From positions 744,001 to 808,000 of the forward strand of contig CAVYZX010000010.1 in assembly GCA_963773035.1 (NCBI GenBank): 64,000 nt of DNA. The letters run 5' to 3'. Both the position numbers and the translations under genes were made by a program. Shown in pieces: positions 35,010 through 44,044 of this stretch. The stretch comes from CAVRXZ01 sp963773035 (GTDB taxonomy: Bacteria > Acidobacteriota > Vicinamibacteria > Vicinamibacterales > CAVVIG01). The notes beneath the pieces are model-generated. The model saw only the letters and a list, made by a program, of their open reading frames with translations. It had not been told where the DNA came from and ran no database searches. Numbering within the stretch: the first letter of the stretch is position 1; every line of letters starts with the position of its first letter.

Positions 35010-35927
35010 ATGCTACGTAGAGGCGTTCTGTTCCTGGGGGTGTCAATTCTCCTCTGTGCAGGATGCCGTCGATCCCCCACTGCCAATTCTCCGATCACCT
35101 CTGCCCCCAACGATCATGAGACGTACGCCTGGGCTCCCTGTGTCGTGGTGCAAAGTCCGGGTGGACCGCCGTTCAACATCCAGATGCAGGCAGTACAGAA
35201 ACTTCAGCGCGCTGGAAAAATGAGCTGGATCCGCCTGAACGCCCACCTCGACGGCCGGGGCGTCGAGTATTACCTCGAGGCGCGGCGGCTGGGCCTGAAC
35301 ATCTTCGCGATTGTGCACATGAGCGACCTCGAGAGCGCCGGCTGGGAGGCCGCATTCGATCGGCTTCACGCCATTTATCCAGGCGACATGTGGGAGATTG
35401 CGGGCGAGATTAGCAACCCGGATCCGAACGTCAATCCGGTGACCGTCACGCCGGACTACTACATGTCGAAGTTCAAGAGTCTCTACAACTACGTGAAGTC
35501 GAAGTATCCCGCAGTGGTACTGACGAATGCCCCGCCTTACGGGAGTGGAAGCACAGGTCCGCCCGAACTGGAGGATTTTTTCAAGCTCGGATTACTCGAT
35601 CTGGATGTCGTCGTCGCCATCAACGTCTACAGCAATCACGCACTGAGCAGATACGCGACGGTGATCGACAAATACGCCGATCGGCTGGCGGGGAAACGCA
35701 TATGGGTTACCGAGACCGGGAGCGCGAACCCGGACAACCACATCGCCTGGGTGCAGGAGTTCTATCCCCGCATCGTCAACACCGTCCATCCTGAAATGAT
35801 TTGCTGGTATGCGATGTGGGGCGGTGATTCGAAACAAGGGGATAACGGCTTCGGCCTGCTGGACCAGGTTCAATCCGGTCCGAGCATCGAGCGACCTCTC
35901 TTCAAGGCCTTGACGGGAGAGCAATAG
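35010..35927 (+). CDS. lipoprotein with glycoside-hydrolase-like TIM barrel
   Basis: A 305-residue lipoprotein (LGVSILLCAGC lipobox). The mature part follows the clan GH-A pattern: KMSWIRLNAHLDGR (strand 2), LNIFAIVHMSDLES (strand 3), DMWEIAGEISNPDPN where GH-A enzymes have the acid/base Glu, DLDVVVAINVYSNHAL, and IWVTETGSANPDN where the nucleophile Glu sits. This is a low-identity inference, so it may bind rather than cleave glycans. An ATG at 35010 is preferred to GTG 35001. The stop codon directly abuts the next start, so it is cotranscribed with an outer-membrane-like protein. Confidence 0.65.
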   Translation: MLRRGVLFLGVSILLCAGCRRSPTANSPITSAPNDHETYAWAPCVVVQSPGGPPFNIQMQAVQKLQRAGKMSWIRLNAHLDGRGVEYYLEARRLGLNIFAIVHMSDLESAGWEAAFDRLHAIYPGDMWEIAGEISNPDPNVNPVTVTPDYYMSKFKSLYNYVKSKYPAVVLTNAPPYGSGSTGPPELEDFFKLGLLDLDVVVAINVYSNHALSRYATVIDKYADRLAGKRIWVTETGSANPDNHIAWVQEFYPRIVNTVHPEMICWYAMWGGDSKQGDNGFGLLDQVQSGPSIERPLFKALTGEQ

Positions 35928-36629
35928 GTGCGCCGCGCCGTCACCATCGCCTTCCTGATTTGTCTGATCCCTCACAGCGCTCGAGCCGATGGACGAATAA
36001 GCTTTCGCTTTGACTTCAACAAAACGAATGTCAAAGGCGCTTACAGCGACATCGGGTTCAATTGGCAAGGCCTCGAGTTCGAATTCGACAAGGAGTTCAG
36101 GCCCAGCACGCTTTTGCTGTCCGGGTTTGCACTGGGTGTCCGGCGTGAGTTGTTTTATGCGTTCACCGGTTTTGGAGGTGTCAAGGACGTCGACAGGTGG
36201 GATGAAGGCACGTACCTGACGCTGAGACTTTACAGGAGCTTCGAAATCTCCAGTAACAGGTCGTGGGGAATAGGCCCCTCGTTCTCCATCCTGTACGGAG
36301 TCCCAGGGACCACCTTGGACAGAACGGTGGCGAACCGATACGGAGACGGCTTCGACTATACCCACGTCTTCCCATTGAGAAACACAGACCTTCCCAAACT
36401 GATCACCGAAGAAGCGGATCTCGTCGCGAATGCCGGGCTCTTCTATCCCGAAGTTGCCGTGGCCGTCCGAAAGCGACTGGCCAAAGGCGGAATCAACCTC
36501 GAGTGGATAGGCGGAGTACGGATCATCCGATTTGGAATCGCGGATTCAAATGCCCGAGGCGACGTTTTCAGCGAAAAGACGAAGCTCATTCCCACGATTG
36601 GCATGAGAGTGGGATTCAAGATCTTCTGA
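35928..36629 (+). CDS. exported beta-barrel-like hypothetical protein
   Basis: A 233-residue protein with signal peptide (TIAFLICLIPHSARA-DG). The mature region alternates polar and aromatic residues in short strands (ISFRFDFNKTNV, LEFEFDKEF, LYRSFEISSN, GIGPSFSILYGVPG) and ends with Phe (RVGFKIF), the signature of outer-membrane barrels inserted by BamA. Start GTG 35928 begins immediately after the upstream TAG. Probably an outer-membrane partner of the upstream glycosidase-like lipoprotein; no family recognised. Confidence 0.6.
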   Translation: MRRAVTIAFLICLIPHSARADGRISFRFDFNKTNVKGAYSDIGFNWQGLEFEFDKEFRPSTLLLSGFALGVRRELFYAFTGFGGVKDVDRWDEGTYLTLRLYRSFEISSNRSWGIGPSFSILYGVPGTTLDRTVANRYGDGFDYTHVFPLRNTDLPKLITEEADLVANAGLFYPEVAVAVRKRLAKGGINLEWIGGVRIIRFGIADSNARGDVFSEKTKLIPTIGMRVGFKIF

Positions 36630-36704
36630 GGCCGGTCAAGCCCGGCCTGTTCACTCTTTGGTCTGCCGGGATGGTTTGTCGTAAGATGCCGCCGCCTGAC
36701 CGGA

Positions 36705-39359
36705 ATGAGCGCCAAACAGATCGGGCATTACGAGATTCAAGATCGTATCGGCGCCGGTGGCATGGGCGAGGTCTTCCGCGCTCGGGACACACGGCTGAAC
36801 CGATCGGTTGCGGTCAAGTTTCTGTCCCTCGAGTTCACCGACGAATCAGCTCGCCGCCGCTTCCAGCAGGAAGCCAAGATGGCGTCGGCGCTCAACCACC
36901 CTCACATTGTCACGGTCCACGAAGCTGGCGAGGCCGACGGCCGCCCGTACCTCGTCACGGAGTACGTCGACGGCGGGACGCTGACGCAATGGGCAGAGGC
37001 GGAGAAGCGCACGTGGAAACAGATCGTCGACCTGTTGATCGGTGTGGCCGACGGTCTTGCGGCGGCTCACTCGGCCGGGATTCTTCACCGGGACATCAAG
37101 GCTGCGAACATCCTGGTCGCCAAGAATGGCTACGCCAAGCTTTCCGACTTCGGTTTGGCAAAGCTGGCGGAACAACCCGCGCACGCAGGCGCTGGCGATG
37201 CAACGCGCCTGATCGAGGAGCAGACACGTCCCGGTGTCGTCGTCGGCACGATTGCGTACATGGCGCCCGAACAGGCACAAGGAAAGCCGATCGACGCTCG
37301 CAGCGACATTTTTTCGTTTGGCATCGTGCTTTATGAGCTCCTGGCGGGCCGGCGTCCCTTCGCCGGCGCCACGGACCTCGAGTTGCTGCAGACCGTCATT
37401 CACGGCACGCCCGCGCCGCTGCCGGAAGCAACGCCGCTGCCGCTGCGTCTCCTGGTCGAAAAAGCGCTGGAGAAGGACCCGGCGGAGCGCTACCAATCCA
37501 TGCGCGAGATGGTGGTGGACTTGCGCCGCCTGGCCCGACGGAGAGAAGACAGCTCGGGGTCAAGGCCCGCCGTCACAGCAGCCGTCCCGATATCACGTCC
37601 TCGGCAATGGCCCTGGATGGCGGCGGGAGCGCTGGCGGCCGTGGGCCTCGGCGTGGCCGCCGGCCGGGCATTGTTCGTCCGACCAGCCGCCAATGCGCCG
37701 ACGAGCGTCCAGCTACAGCGGATCACCGATTTCGTTGGGATGGAAGACCAACCGGCGGTCTCGCCCGACGGAAAGACCGTCGCATACGTCGCGCTGGCAA
37801 ATGGGCGTGAACAGGTCTTCATACGTCTGCTCGCGGGAGGCGCACCTCTTCAAATTACGCGAGACGACGCGGACCACGGGCATCCTCGCTGGGCGCCTGA
37901 CTCCAATTCATTGATCTACATCACCTCCGCCGCAAAGGAGGGCGACCCAAGTACGCTCTGGGAAGTCTCGGCGCTCGGTGGAAGCCCACGATTGATCGGC
38001 GCGTCTCGGGGCGAAGGCGACATCAGTCACGACGGCCGCCGCATCGCCACGTTCCAGGCTCAGGACAATCACGTGGTTCTCGCGATTTACAACCGCGAGG
38101 ACAGGAAGACTCAACGAGTCAGACAACTGCCGACTCTCTCTGAATATAGCAGTCCTCGCTGGTCGCCCGACGACCGCTCGATCGCGTTTACCGGAGCCAT
38201 CGAAATCGCCTTCAACAGAGCAATCTACGTCATGGACGCCGATGACGGTGAGGCAAAGACGTTGGTCAACGCACAGAGCATCCGAGGCCTGGCGTGGCTG
38301 CCCGATGGCTCAGGGATCGTCTACGCATCTTCGGCAGGAAGCACGATGACCTATCCGCCGGTCTTCAACTTGCGAGCTGTTTCTCGCGATGGCAGCCGGG
38401 ATCGGCAGCTCACATTTGGAGATGTGTCTTACATCGAACCCGACGTCGCCGCTGCCGGAAAGTTGTTCGCAAGCCGCGTCCGCATGGAGTCCGATATCTG
38501 GAGATTTCCTGTCGACGGGTCGCCATCGGACAACGTGAAGAACGCTACTCGGATTACGACCCAGACCGGTCAGGTGCAGACGCCGTCAGCAAGTCCAGAT
38601 GGCAAGGAAATCGTCTACTTATCAGACAGCGGCGGTCATGCCAATGTGTGGGTCGCCAAGGTCGACGGCTCCAGCGCCCGACAGATTACGTTCGAGCGCG
38701 ACCCGTCGGTCGGGATTGGCATCCCTGTCTGGTCGCCCGCGGGAGACCGAATCGTCATCATTCAGGGCCGTTCCGGAGTCAACGGTGAATGGGTGATCAA
38801 TCCTGATGGAAGCGGCCTCCGCGAACTGGTTCCGCGCGGCGCGGGGGCTGCCTGGTCTGGTGATGGCCGCTGGCTCTACTACTTCATCGCTGCGAACGTG
38901 GAGAACCGACCCACGTTTTGCATCGAGAAGATTCCAGTAGAGGGCGGCCCCGCCGTCCGTGTGAGGTGCGACGCTGCGAACAGCGCAGTGTCCTCCGACG
39001 GTTCCGCGATCTATTACTCGCCGCGGGTCAGCACCGAAGGGGAGATCCACAAGGCGCAACCTATGGATGGACCCTCCCAGTCGTTCGCCTATGTCCCGCA
39101 ATCGCGCATTCCGTTCGTTCCCCAAGGCTACGTGCTATCGCCCGACAATCGATGGCTGACGATGCCGCTCAGGGACGCGGGCACGACGAACATCTGGGGC
39201 TTCCCCACTGATGGGGGTCCGCCCAGACAGTTCACCGATTTCGGACAACGGTCGATCCTGATCGCCCGGCAGGTTTCGTGGGCCCCCGACGGCAAGTCCA
39301 TCTACGCGGCCGTCGTCGAGACCGACGCCGACATCGTCGTCCTCGACGGAATGCCCTAG
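36705..39359 (+). CDS. Ser/Thr protein kinase with periplasmic TolB-like propeller
   Basis: An 884-residue membrane receptor kinase. The PknB-like kinase domain (residues about 8-280) has the G-loop IGAGGMGEVF, Lys38, HRD at 128-130, DFG at 148-150 and MAPEQAQGK. A single transmembrane helix (WPWMAAGALAAVGLGVAAGRAL, about 303-325) leads to an extracytoplasmic beta propeller built of PD40/TolB repeats (AVSPDGKTVAYV, RWAPDSNSLIYI, RWSPDDRSIAFTG, SWAPDGKSIYAAV). All catalytic residues are present. Such fusions are numerous in Acidobacteriota and are thought to sense envelope ligands. It is a single gene, 75 bp after the barrel gene, and is followed by an 8-nt repeat array. Confidence 0.93.
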   Translation: MSAKQIGHYEIQDRIGAGGMGEVFRARDTRLNRSVAVKFLSLEFTDESARRRFQQEAKMASALNHPHIVTVHEAGEADGRPYLVTEYVDGGTLTQWAEAEKRTWKQIVDLLIGVADGLAAAHSAGILHRDIKAANILVAKNGYAKLSDFGLAKLAEQPAHAGAGDATRLIEEQTRPGVVVGTIAYMAPEQAQGKPIDARSDIFSFGIVLYELLAGRRPFAGATDLELLQTVIHGTPAPLPEATPLPLRLLVEKALEKDPAERYQSMREMVVDLRRLARRREDSSGSRPAVTAAVPISRPRQWPWMAAGALAAVGLGVAAGRALFVRPAANAPTSVQLQRITDFVGMEDQPAVSPDGKTVAYVALANGREQVFIRLLAGGAPLQITRDDADHGHPRWAPDSNSLIYITSAAKEGDPSTLWEVSALGGSPRLIGASRGEGDISHDGRRIATFQAQDNHVVLAIYNREDRKTQRVRQLPTLSEYSSPRWSPDDRSIAFTGAIEIAFNRAIYVMDADDGEAKTLVNAQSIRGLAWLPDGSGIVYASSAGSTMTYPPVFNLRAVSRDGSRDRQLTFGDVSYIEPDVAAAGKLFASRVRMESDIWRFPVDGSPSDNVKNATRITTQTGQVQTPSASPDGKEIVYLSDSGGHANVWVAKVDGSSARQITFERDPSVGIGIPVWSPAGDRIVIIQGRSGVNGEWVINPDGSGLRELVPRGAGAAWSGDGRWLYYFIAANVENRPTFCIEKIPVEGGPAVRVRCDAANSAVSSDGSAIYYSPRVSTEGEIHKAQPMDGPSQSFAYVPQSRIPFVPQGYVLSPDNRWLTMPLRDAGTTNIWGFPTDGGPPRQFTDFGQRSILIARQVSWAPDGKSIYAAVVETDADIVVLDGMP

Positions 39360-39365
39360 ATGTCC

Positions 39366-39824
39366 TTAGGAATTTGAGGATTTGAGGATTTGAGGATTTG
39401 AGGATTTTGAGGATTTCCTGACCTCGACGATGCCGTTGTCGCCGTCGACGATGACCCAGTCTCCCGTCTCGATGACGTCGAGCGGATCGCGGTCGAGATC
39501 GGTGACGCTTGGCACACGCATGACGACGACGCCCAGCGCAATCTTCGTCGTCATTTCGTTGAAGACCACGGCTTTCGGCGCGGTGCCCGCCAGTCGAGCG
39601 GTGTGAAACATGGCCGACCACCCCGACGAACCTTTTGCCCCTCGACAGACGAGAATCTTGTCCTTGAAGGGTTGTCCCCGAAGTTCGTGGCGGGTTTCGG
39701 TGATGACTCCCTGAACTGGATTGACGCCACCCCAGCCGGGAATGGCCTCTCGTGTGACGAGCGCCTCTCCTTCGGCGCAGCCACCTACGACTTTCCGGCC
39801 TTTGAGCACGATTCTCTCGGACAT
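39366..39824 (-). CDS. aconitase X swivel-domain subunit
   Basis: A 152-residue protein matching the small (swivel) subunit of two-part AcnX enzymes: VLKGRKVVGGCAEGEALVT, GVITETRHELRGQPFKDKILV, CRGAKGSSGWSAMFH, and IETGDWVIVDGDNGIVEV. AcnX enzymes dehydrate small acids such as cis-3-hydroxyproline or phosphomevalonate using an Fe-S cluster and a catalytic Ser in the SS block seen here. ATG 39824 is chosen over TTG 39875. The last residues (KSSKSSNPQILKSSNS) are read from an 8-nt tandem repeat and are not part of the family. Its large-subunit partner is two genes upstream (41341-42639). Confidence 0.85.
   Translation of the reverse strand: MSERIVLKGRKVVGGCAEGEALVTREAIPGWGGVNPVQGVITETRHELRGQPFKDKILVCRGAKGSSGWSAMFHTARLAGTAPKAVVFNEMTTKIALGVVVMRVPSVTDLDRDPLDVIETGDWVIVDGDNGIVEVRKSSKSSNPQILKSSNS
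39370..39417. repeat. 8-nt tandem array (GGATTTGA)
   Basis: Five to six copies of GGATTTGA, one with an extra T, lie between the convergent kinase and AcnX small-subunit genes. The array supplies the stop and the last 15 or so codons of the AcnX gene. Confidence 0.85.
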
Positions 39825-39871
39825 AATCCACGTCTTTGGGTTGTACCGGGCTGTATCACTTAGAGTGCATT

Positions 39872-41245
39872 TCAAGATTGCGTGTAGCGCAGCCCTTCAT
39901 CCCTCGACAGGCTCGGGATCTCCTGAGCCATTCCTCCCAAGGCGGGTCGCGCCTCGCGTGACAGTATGCGTGCGAACCAGGCGAGCACGCCCAGATTGGC
40001 GAACGCGAGGAGCACACTGAGATCAATCCCGGTGATCATCCGGGGCACGTTTCCTCCAAGCCCGAGCCCCACGCCATACAGATAATTGATATTCAGCGCG
40101 ACGGTGGCGCTGACGGCGAAGAACAGAGGGCGGAAACCTGGACGAAGGGCCGCAGCAAGGACGAGAAGCGGCACTTCGAACAATTGGTGATGTTCGTGGA
40201 TGCCAACGCTCAACACGAAGAATGCGTGAATCGTGAACGCCCCTACGGCTGCAGCGATGGCCAGCTCGCGTGAGCGCCGCGTGACCCACAGAGCCCAGGC
40301 CGCCGCTGCGATCACGGCGACGCGGCCGATCGGCCGCGGATTAGGATAGCCGAGCTCGCGGAAACGCGTGATGCTCAGCGGCCGCGGTACCTGCTGCATG
40401 AAGGCTCGAGTGAGCCCGAGTGAGGGAACAGCCAGCCAGCTGCGCAGCGCCCAGTTGATGATCCAGCCGATATTTGCTGCGTACGTCGACATCGTGTCGC
40501 GACGCGCATCGAACGAGCCAAACGCCAGCCACATGTTGGCCACCGCGCCTTTCAGCGCAAACGGCAGGATGATAAGCAGTACCACGCCACAGACGGCCAG
40601 CGCGGCTCGAGCGATGCCGAGGGTCCGGTCGCTCTGCCACAGGGCGAGCGCAAATGCTGGACCGATGAGGATGCCCTGCGGTTTCGTGCAGACCGCGATG
40701 CCGAACAGCGCGCCGGCCCACCACGAGTAGCGGAAGTGGGCGAGCACCAGGCCGCCGATCGCGGGCAGGAAGTAGAGCGGATCGACGTACCCGAGCATCT
40801 CTCCACCGAATAAGGTCGCGGGGTTCAGCCAGTACGAGAGGGCGGCCCACTGGGCGACCTCCCGGCGCCCGGTCACGCGCCGCACGGTGAAGTAGAACAA
40901 GAGCGTCAGCCCGATGTTCGCGAGCAGGACCGGAAGCTTCACCGCTGCGAGCAGTGCCGGTCCATCAGGGTATCCAGGAAAGAGGGCACCGTAGATGCGG
41001 CCGACGACGGCGTACTCATATAGGAAGAAAGGCGGATAATCGACCGTCGACCAGCGGTCTCCCCAGGTGACGACACCCCGCGTCGGCGGTGTGCCGCCGA
41101 CACCGTACATGGCGGTGACGTCATGCGACGCGGCATGGCTCCAGATCTTCCAAGTGAGAACGTCCTCGTGGCCGGGCAGCGGGAAGGTCGCGACGCGAAC
41201 GAGCAGGCCGAGCACGAGCGCAGCGCCAAAGCGACTCGGGGTCAA
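39872..41245 (-). CDS. GT-C-fold membrane glycosyltransferase
   Basis: A 457-residue polytopic membrane protein with about 11 helices. The first lumenal loop has the GT-C acidic motif (FPLPGHEDVLTWKIW) and later DYPPFFLYEYAVVGRIYG and GYVDPLYFLPAIGGLVLA, the pattern of ALG6/ALG8-like and PMT-like transferases that use polyprenyl-phosphate sugars on the periplasmic side. The C-terminus (EIPSLSRDEGLRYTQS) looks like repeat-derived sequence. It sits between the two AcnX subunit genes, on the same strand, although the activities seem unrelated. Confidence 0.75.
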   Translation of the reverse strand: MTPSRFGAALVLGLLVRVATFPLPGHEDVLTWKIWSHAASHDVTAMYGVGGTPPTRGVVTWGDRWSTVDYPPFFLYEYAVVGRIYGALFPGYPDGPALLAAVKLPVLLANIGLTLLFYFTVRRVTGRREVAQWAALSYWLNPATLFGGEMLGYVDPLYFLPAIGGLVLAHFRYSWWAGALFGIAVCTKPQGILIGPAFALALWQSDRTLGIARAALAVCGVVLLIILPFALKGAVANMWLAFGSFDARRDTMSTYAANIGWIINWALRSWLAVPSLGLTRAFMQQVPRPLSITRFRELGYPNPRPIGRVAVIAAAAWALWVTRRSRELAIAAAVGAFTIHAFFVLSVGIHEHHQLFEVPLLVLAAALRPGFRPLFFAVSATVALNINYLYGVGLGLGGNVPRMITGIDLSVLLAFANLGVLAWFARILSREARPALGGMAQEIPSLSRDEGLRYTQS

Positions 41246-41340
41246 TGCGGACTGCAGCCTCCGGTGGGGTGAGTGTACTATCGCGGCCCTTCAGACTGTC
41301 GGCAACTGATCAACGTTGGCGTGCCAACAGAAGTCAGAGG

Positions 41341-42639
41341 CTAGGCCAGGTCGCTACTCCACCTCCCACTGAGAGCCGCATCGATGCAGGCCTTTGTCGA
41401 TCCGAACCACGCCTGAACATTCATGATGGCCGGCAGATAGTGAGCCTGCTTGGCCGAATCGAGCGCAACCACCTTCGTCCCGGGCGGAACGGCCTGCGCA
41501 AAGGCCGAACACGTGTCGGTCATCAACAGACCGCCGGCATCGCTGATGATTTTCGTGTAGCCCTCGGCGTCTGCTTCGCTCCTGACTGCGCGTGACGTGA
41601 AAATCCAAAGATTGCAGTTCGCGCTTATCCGTTTGCCCTCCAGCAACCGGCTGGCCTCCCGGATCTGTTCCAGCGAATAGTGAGGACATCCGAGCATGAC
41701 GTAATCGACATTCGGATCGCTGCCATTGGCATTCAGCTGATCGTAGGTCCGGCGTCGTTCCTCTTTCCCGTACCTGAACGTCTCGACTGGTCGGTTTGGC
41801 CCAAAGGCCATCTCGAGTGTCTCGGCTTCTGGAGTAACGCCGACGATGTGATACATCTCGACGCCTCCCGATGACGCAGCGGCCGCGCCGAAGTGCTTAT
41901 GACGGATGAGATCGGCCGATCCGCAGTTGCCGACAAGGACTGGGATCCGTTCCTGGACCATGTCGCCAACGAAATAGCCGAGCATTCCCCAATCCATCAC
42001 GCTCTCGACGTTCAACTCGACGTCGATGCGGTGGGTCCCGAATCGATTTTCGGTCCAGTGAAGTCCCCAATCGGGAATCTTGCCCGTCAGCATTGCCGCG
42101 CTCGTGCTCTCGCGTCCTTCGGTGTTGGTTCGAGCCCCGATGACCGAGTTGCCGTAGACGACAGCCGAGGATTCCATCCACGCGCAATGCTCGCCCTTTA
42201 CGGCCACGTTGCCAACCAGATAGGGCGTGCACGTCTTGAGAATCCTGACGCCATGATTGGCCGCGAAAGCCTCGCGCTCCTGGTACATCTTGAACACGTG
42301 CGGCTTGGTGCCGAGGGTTTGCCAGTGCTCCGGATCGGCGCCGCCCTGGAGACAACAGGTCTGCACGGCGGCCTGCGGCACTTCGACCAGCTCGTCGGAA
42401 TCGAGATCGAAGCGCGAGAAGATCACGTCGTACTCGCTGTGCTCGCCTCCGCCCGCGCTCAGGTAGTAGTTCTGGAGAAACGGGTTCGCCGATCCAGGTA
42501 CGCCGGCGACGTTGTTCGTGTCGACGAATCGTTCGGCACCCAAGGCCTCGGCGTACCGGACGAGCAGCTCCATGGCCTTCTGTTTGGCCTTGCCATCGCG
42601 GCCGTCGAGCGTCGCTTTTTCGGAGTCAGTTAGTTTCAT
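41341..42639 (-). CDS. aconitase X catalytic (large) subunit
   Basis: A 432-residue protein of the AcnX/DUF521 family. It starts with the family text LTDSEKATLDGRDGKAKQKAMELL, contains Fe-S/substrate segments VQTCCLQGG, RILKTCTPYLVGN, GEHCAWMESSAVVYGNSVIGARTN (in pieces) and ends with MTDTCSAFAQAV before AHYLPAIMN. It should pair with the swivel subunit at 39366-39824 to form a dehydratase. In bacteria the known two-subunit forms act on cis-3-hydroxy-L-proline; the neighbours here (MFS importer, IlvD/Edd dehydratase) suggest uptake and dehydration of a small hydroxy acid but do not identify it. It is 28 bp downstream of the MFS gene. Confidence 0.88.
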   Translation of the reverse strand: MKLTDSEKATLDGRDGKAKQKAMELLVRYAEALGAERFVDTNNVAGVPGSANPFLQNYYLSAGGGEHSEYDVIFSRFDLDSDELVEVPQAAVQTCCLQGGADPEHWQTLGTKPHVFKMYQEREAFAANHGVRILKTCTPYLVGNVAVKGEHCAWMESSAVVYGNSVIGARTNTEGRESTSAAMLTGKIPDWGLHWTENRFGTHRIDVELNVESVMDWGMLGYFVGDMVQERIPVLVGNCGSADLIRHKHFGAAAASSGGVEMYHIVGVTPEAETLEMAFGPNRPVETFRYGKEERRRTYDQLNANGSDPNVDYVMLGCPHYSLEQIREASRLLEGKRISANCNLWIFTSRAVRSEADAEGYTKIISDAGGLLMTDTCSAFAQAVPPGTKVVALDSAKQAHYLPAIMNVQAWFGSTKACIDAALSGRWSSDLA

Positions 42640-42667
42640 GGCCCTTCGAGGTTCCTGAGGCCATGGC

Positions 42668-44008
42668 CTATCCGGCGGCCGCCAGCCGTTCCGTTGCTTC
42701 CAAGTCCTGCCGCAACATCCGCGCGCCCCAGACGTAATGAACGGCCGCCCAGACGTTGACCAGGCCGACGATGACGAGCGCGTAGCGGAGGGAGGCCGCG
42801 CCGAGTGAAGGGTTCAGCCAATCGCTGATGTATCCGACGAGTGAGGGACCGACGCCCTGTCCGATCAAAGTTTGGATGAACAACAGGACCGACGTCGCAA
42901 CCGAGCGCATTCTCAACGTGGCGAGCGCCTGGGTCATCGCAAACGATGGACCGAAGAACGCCGCCGCGAAAAACGTCATGATCGCGAACGACGGCATGAA
43001 GACCGCCCGATCCGCACCCAGATAGCTCGAAAACTGAAACGGCACCATGGCCAGGGTCGCCGCGCCGGGAACCCACAGGTACCAGCGCCGGTCGTTGTGC
43101 CGGCGGCTGAGCCGGTCCGCGGCAAAGCCGCCGAAAAACGTCCCGAGTCCCCCGACCGCGGCGAAGAGGGAAATGAAGTATCCGGCTTGCGCCACCGTCA
43201 TCTGGTGCGAGCGCTGGAAGAAGGCGTTGTTGAAAGCGCCGCCTGCGTACCACACGACGGAGTGCAGCGCGGTGGCGAGGCACATGTGCCTGAACGACGT
43301 GCGGCTCCAGAGATGCGCGAAAACTTCGGACAATGGCGGCGCCGGGGCCCTGGATGCTTGCGTGGAACCGTCCGCGTACCCGCGCGGCGGCTCGATGACC
43401 GTCAAACGCACGAGCAGTGCGAGCAAGAGGCCTGGCAATCCCACCATGATGAACGTCAGCCGCCAGCCGAAGTGCTGATTGCCCCAGCCGCCGACCGCCG
43501 ACCCAAGAGATGTACCGACCGGAACGGCCAGCGCGAAAATGGCGAAGGCCGTGCCACGCCGAATTTTCGGGAAGTAGTCCGAGATGAGGGAGTGCGATGG
43601 CGGGCTGCCGCCGGCCTCACCGATGGCAGTGCCCACGCGCGACGCGAACAGCATCGCGTAGTTCACTGCCATTCCACAGAGCGCCGTCATGGCGCTCCAG
43701 GCGCCCACCGCCAGCGCCAGCACGGTGCGGCGGCTCGACCGATCGGCCCAGGCCGCAATCGGAATGCCCATGGTCGAATAGAACAGCGCGAAGGGCAGGC
43801 CGGTCAGCATGCCCATCTGAAAGTCGCTGGCATTGAACTCGCGCTTGATCGCTTGGAGAGATGCCGCCAGCACTGTCGAACGATCGACAGTGTTCATCAC
43901 GTAGCAGATCGTGAGGAGCCCGAGGACGTAGTTCCAATAGGCGGGCTTGGTCAGCAGTTCAGGAACGTCCGGCTGGCCGCGAGGAACATGCGTGGCGGGG
44001 GTAGCCAT
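42668..44008 (-). CDS. MFS transporter
   Basis: A 446-residue membrane protein with 12 predicted helices. The MFS motif between helices 2 and 3 is seen as GIPIAAWADRSSRRTVLA, and helix 1 contains CYVMNTVDRSTVLAAS, typical of the Spns/phthalate-type organic-anion porters. There is a central polar loop around residue 215 (YADGSTQASRAPAPP). It is upstream of and cotranscribed with the AcnX large subunit, and divergent from the IlvD/Edd gene with 36 bp between starts, so a small hydroxy or sugar acid is the likely cargo. Confidence 0.88.
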   Translation of the reverse strand: MATPATHVPRGQPDVPELLTKPAYWNYVLGLLTICYVMNTVDRSTVLAASLQAIKREFNASDFQMGMLTGLPFALFYSTMGIPIAAWADRSSRRTVLALAVGAWSAMTALCGMAVNYAMLFASRVGTAIGEAGGSPPSHSLISDYFPKIRRGTAFAIFALAVPVGTSLGSAVGGWGNQHFGWRLTFIMVGLPGLLLALLVRLTVIEPPRGYADGSTQASRAPAPPLSEVFAHLWSRTSFRHMCLATALHSVVWYAGGAFNNAFFQRSHQMTVAQAGYFISLFAAVGGLGTFFGGFAADRLSRRHNDRRWYLWVPGAATLAMVPFQFSSYLGADRAVFMPSFAIMTFFAAAFFGPSFAMTQALATLRMRSVATSVLLFIQTLIGQGVGPSLVGYISDWLNPSLGAASLRYALVIVGLVNVWAAVHYVWGARMLRQDLEATERLAAAG

Positions 44009-44044
44009 CGTTTTGCGATAGATTACGCCGAATCGAGATTAACC

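Noticed and set aside
39370..39417. Possible CRISPR array
   Set aside because: The units are 8 nt and directly tandem without spacers. The other arrays in the window are also short contiguous repeats.
42872..44044. In-frame upstream extension of the IlvD/Edd gene by about 390 codons
   Set aside because: This part is antisense to the MFS transporter gene. IlvD/Edd proteins start near MQKPLRSNF, and the intergenic space ends there.
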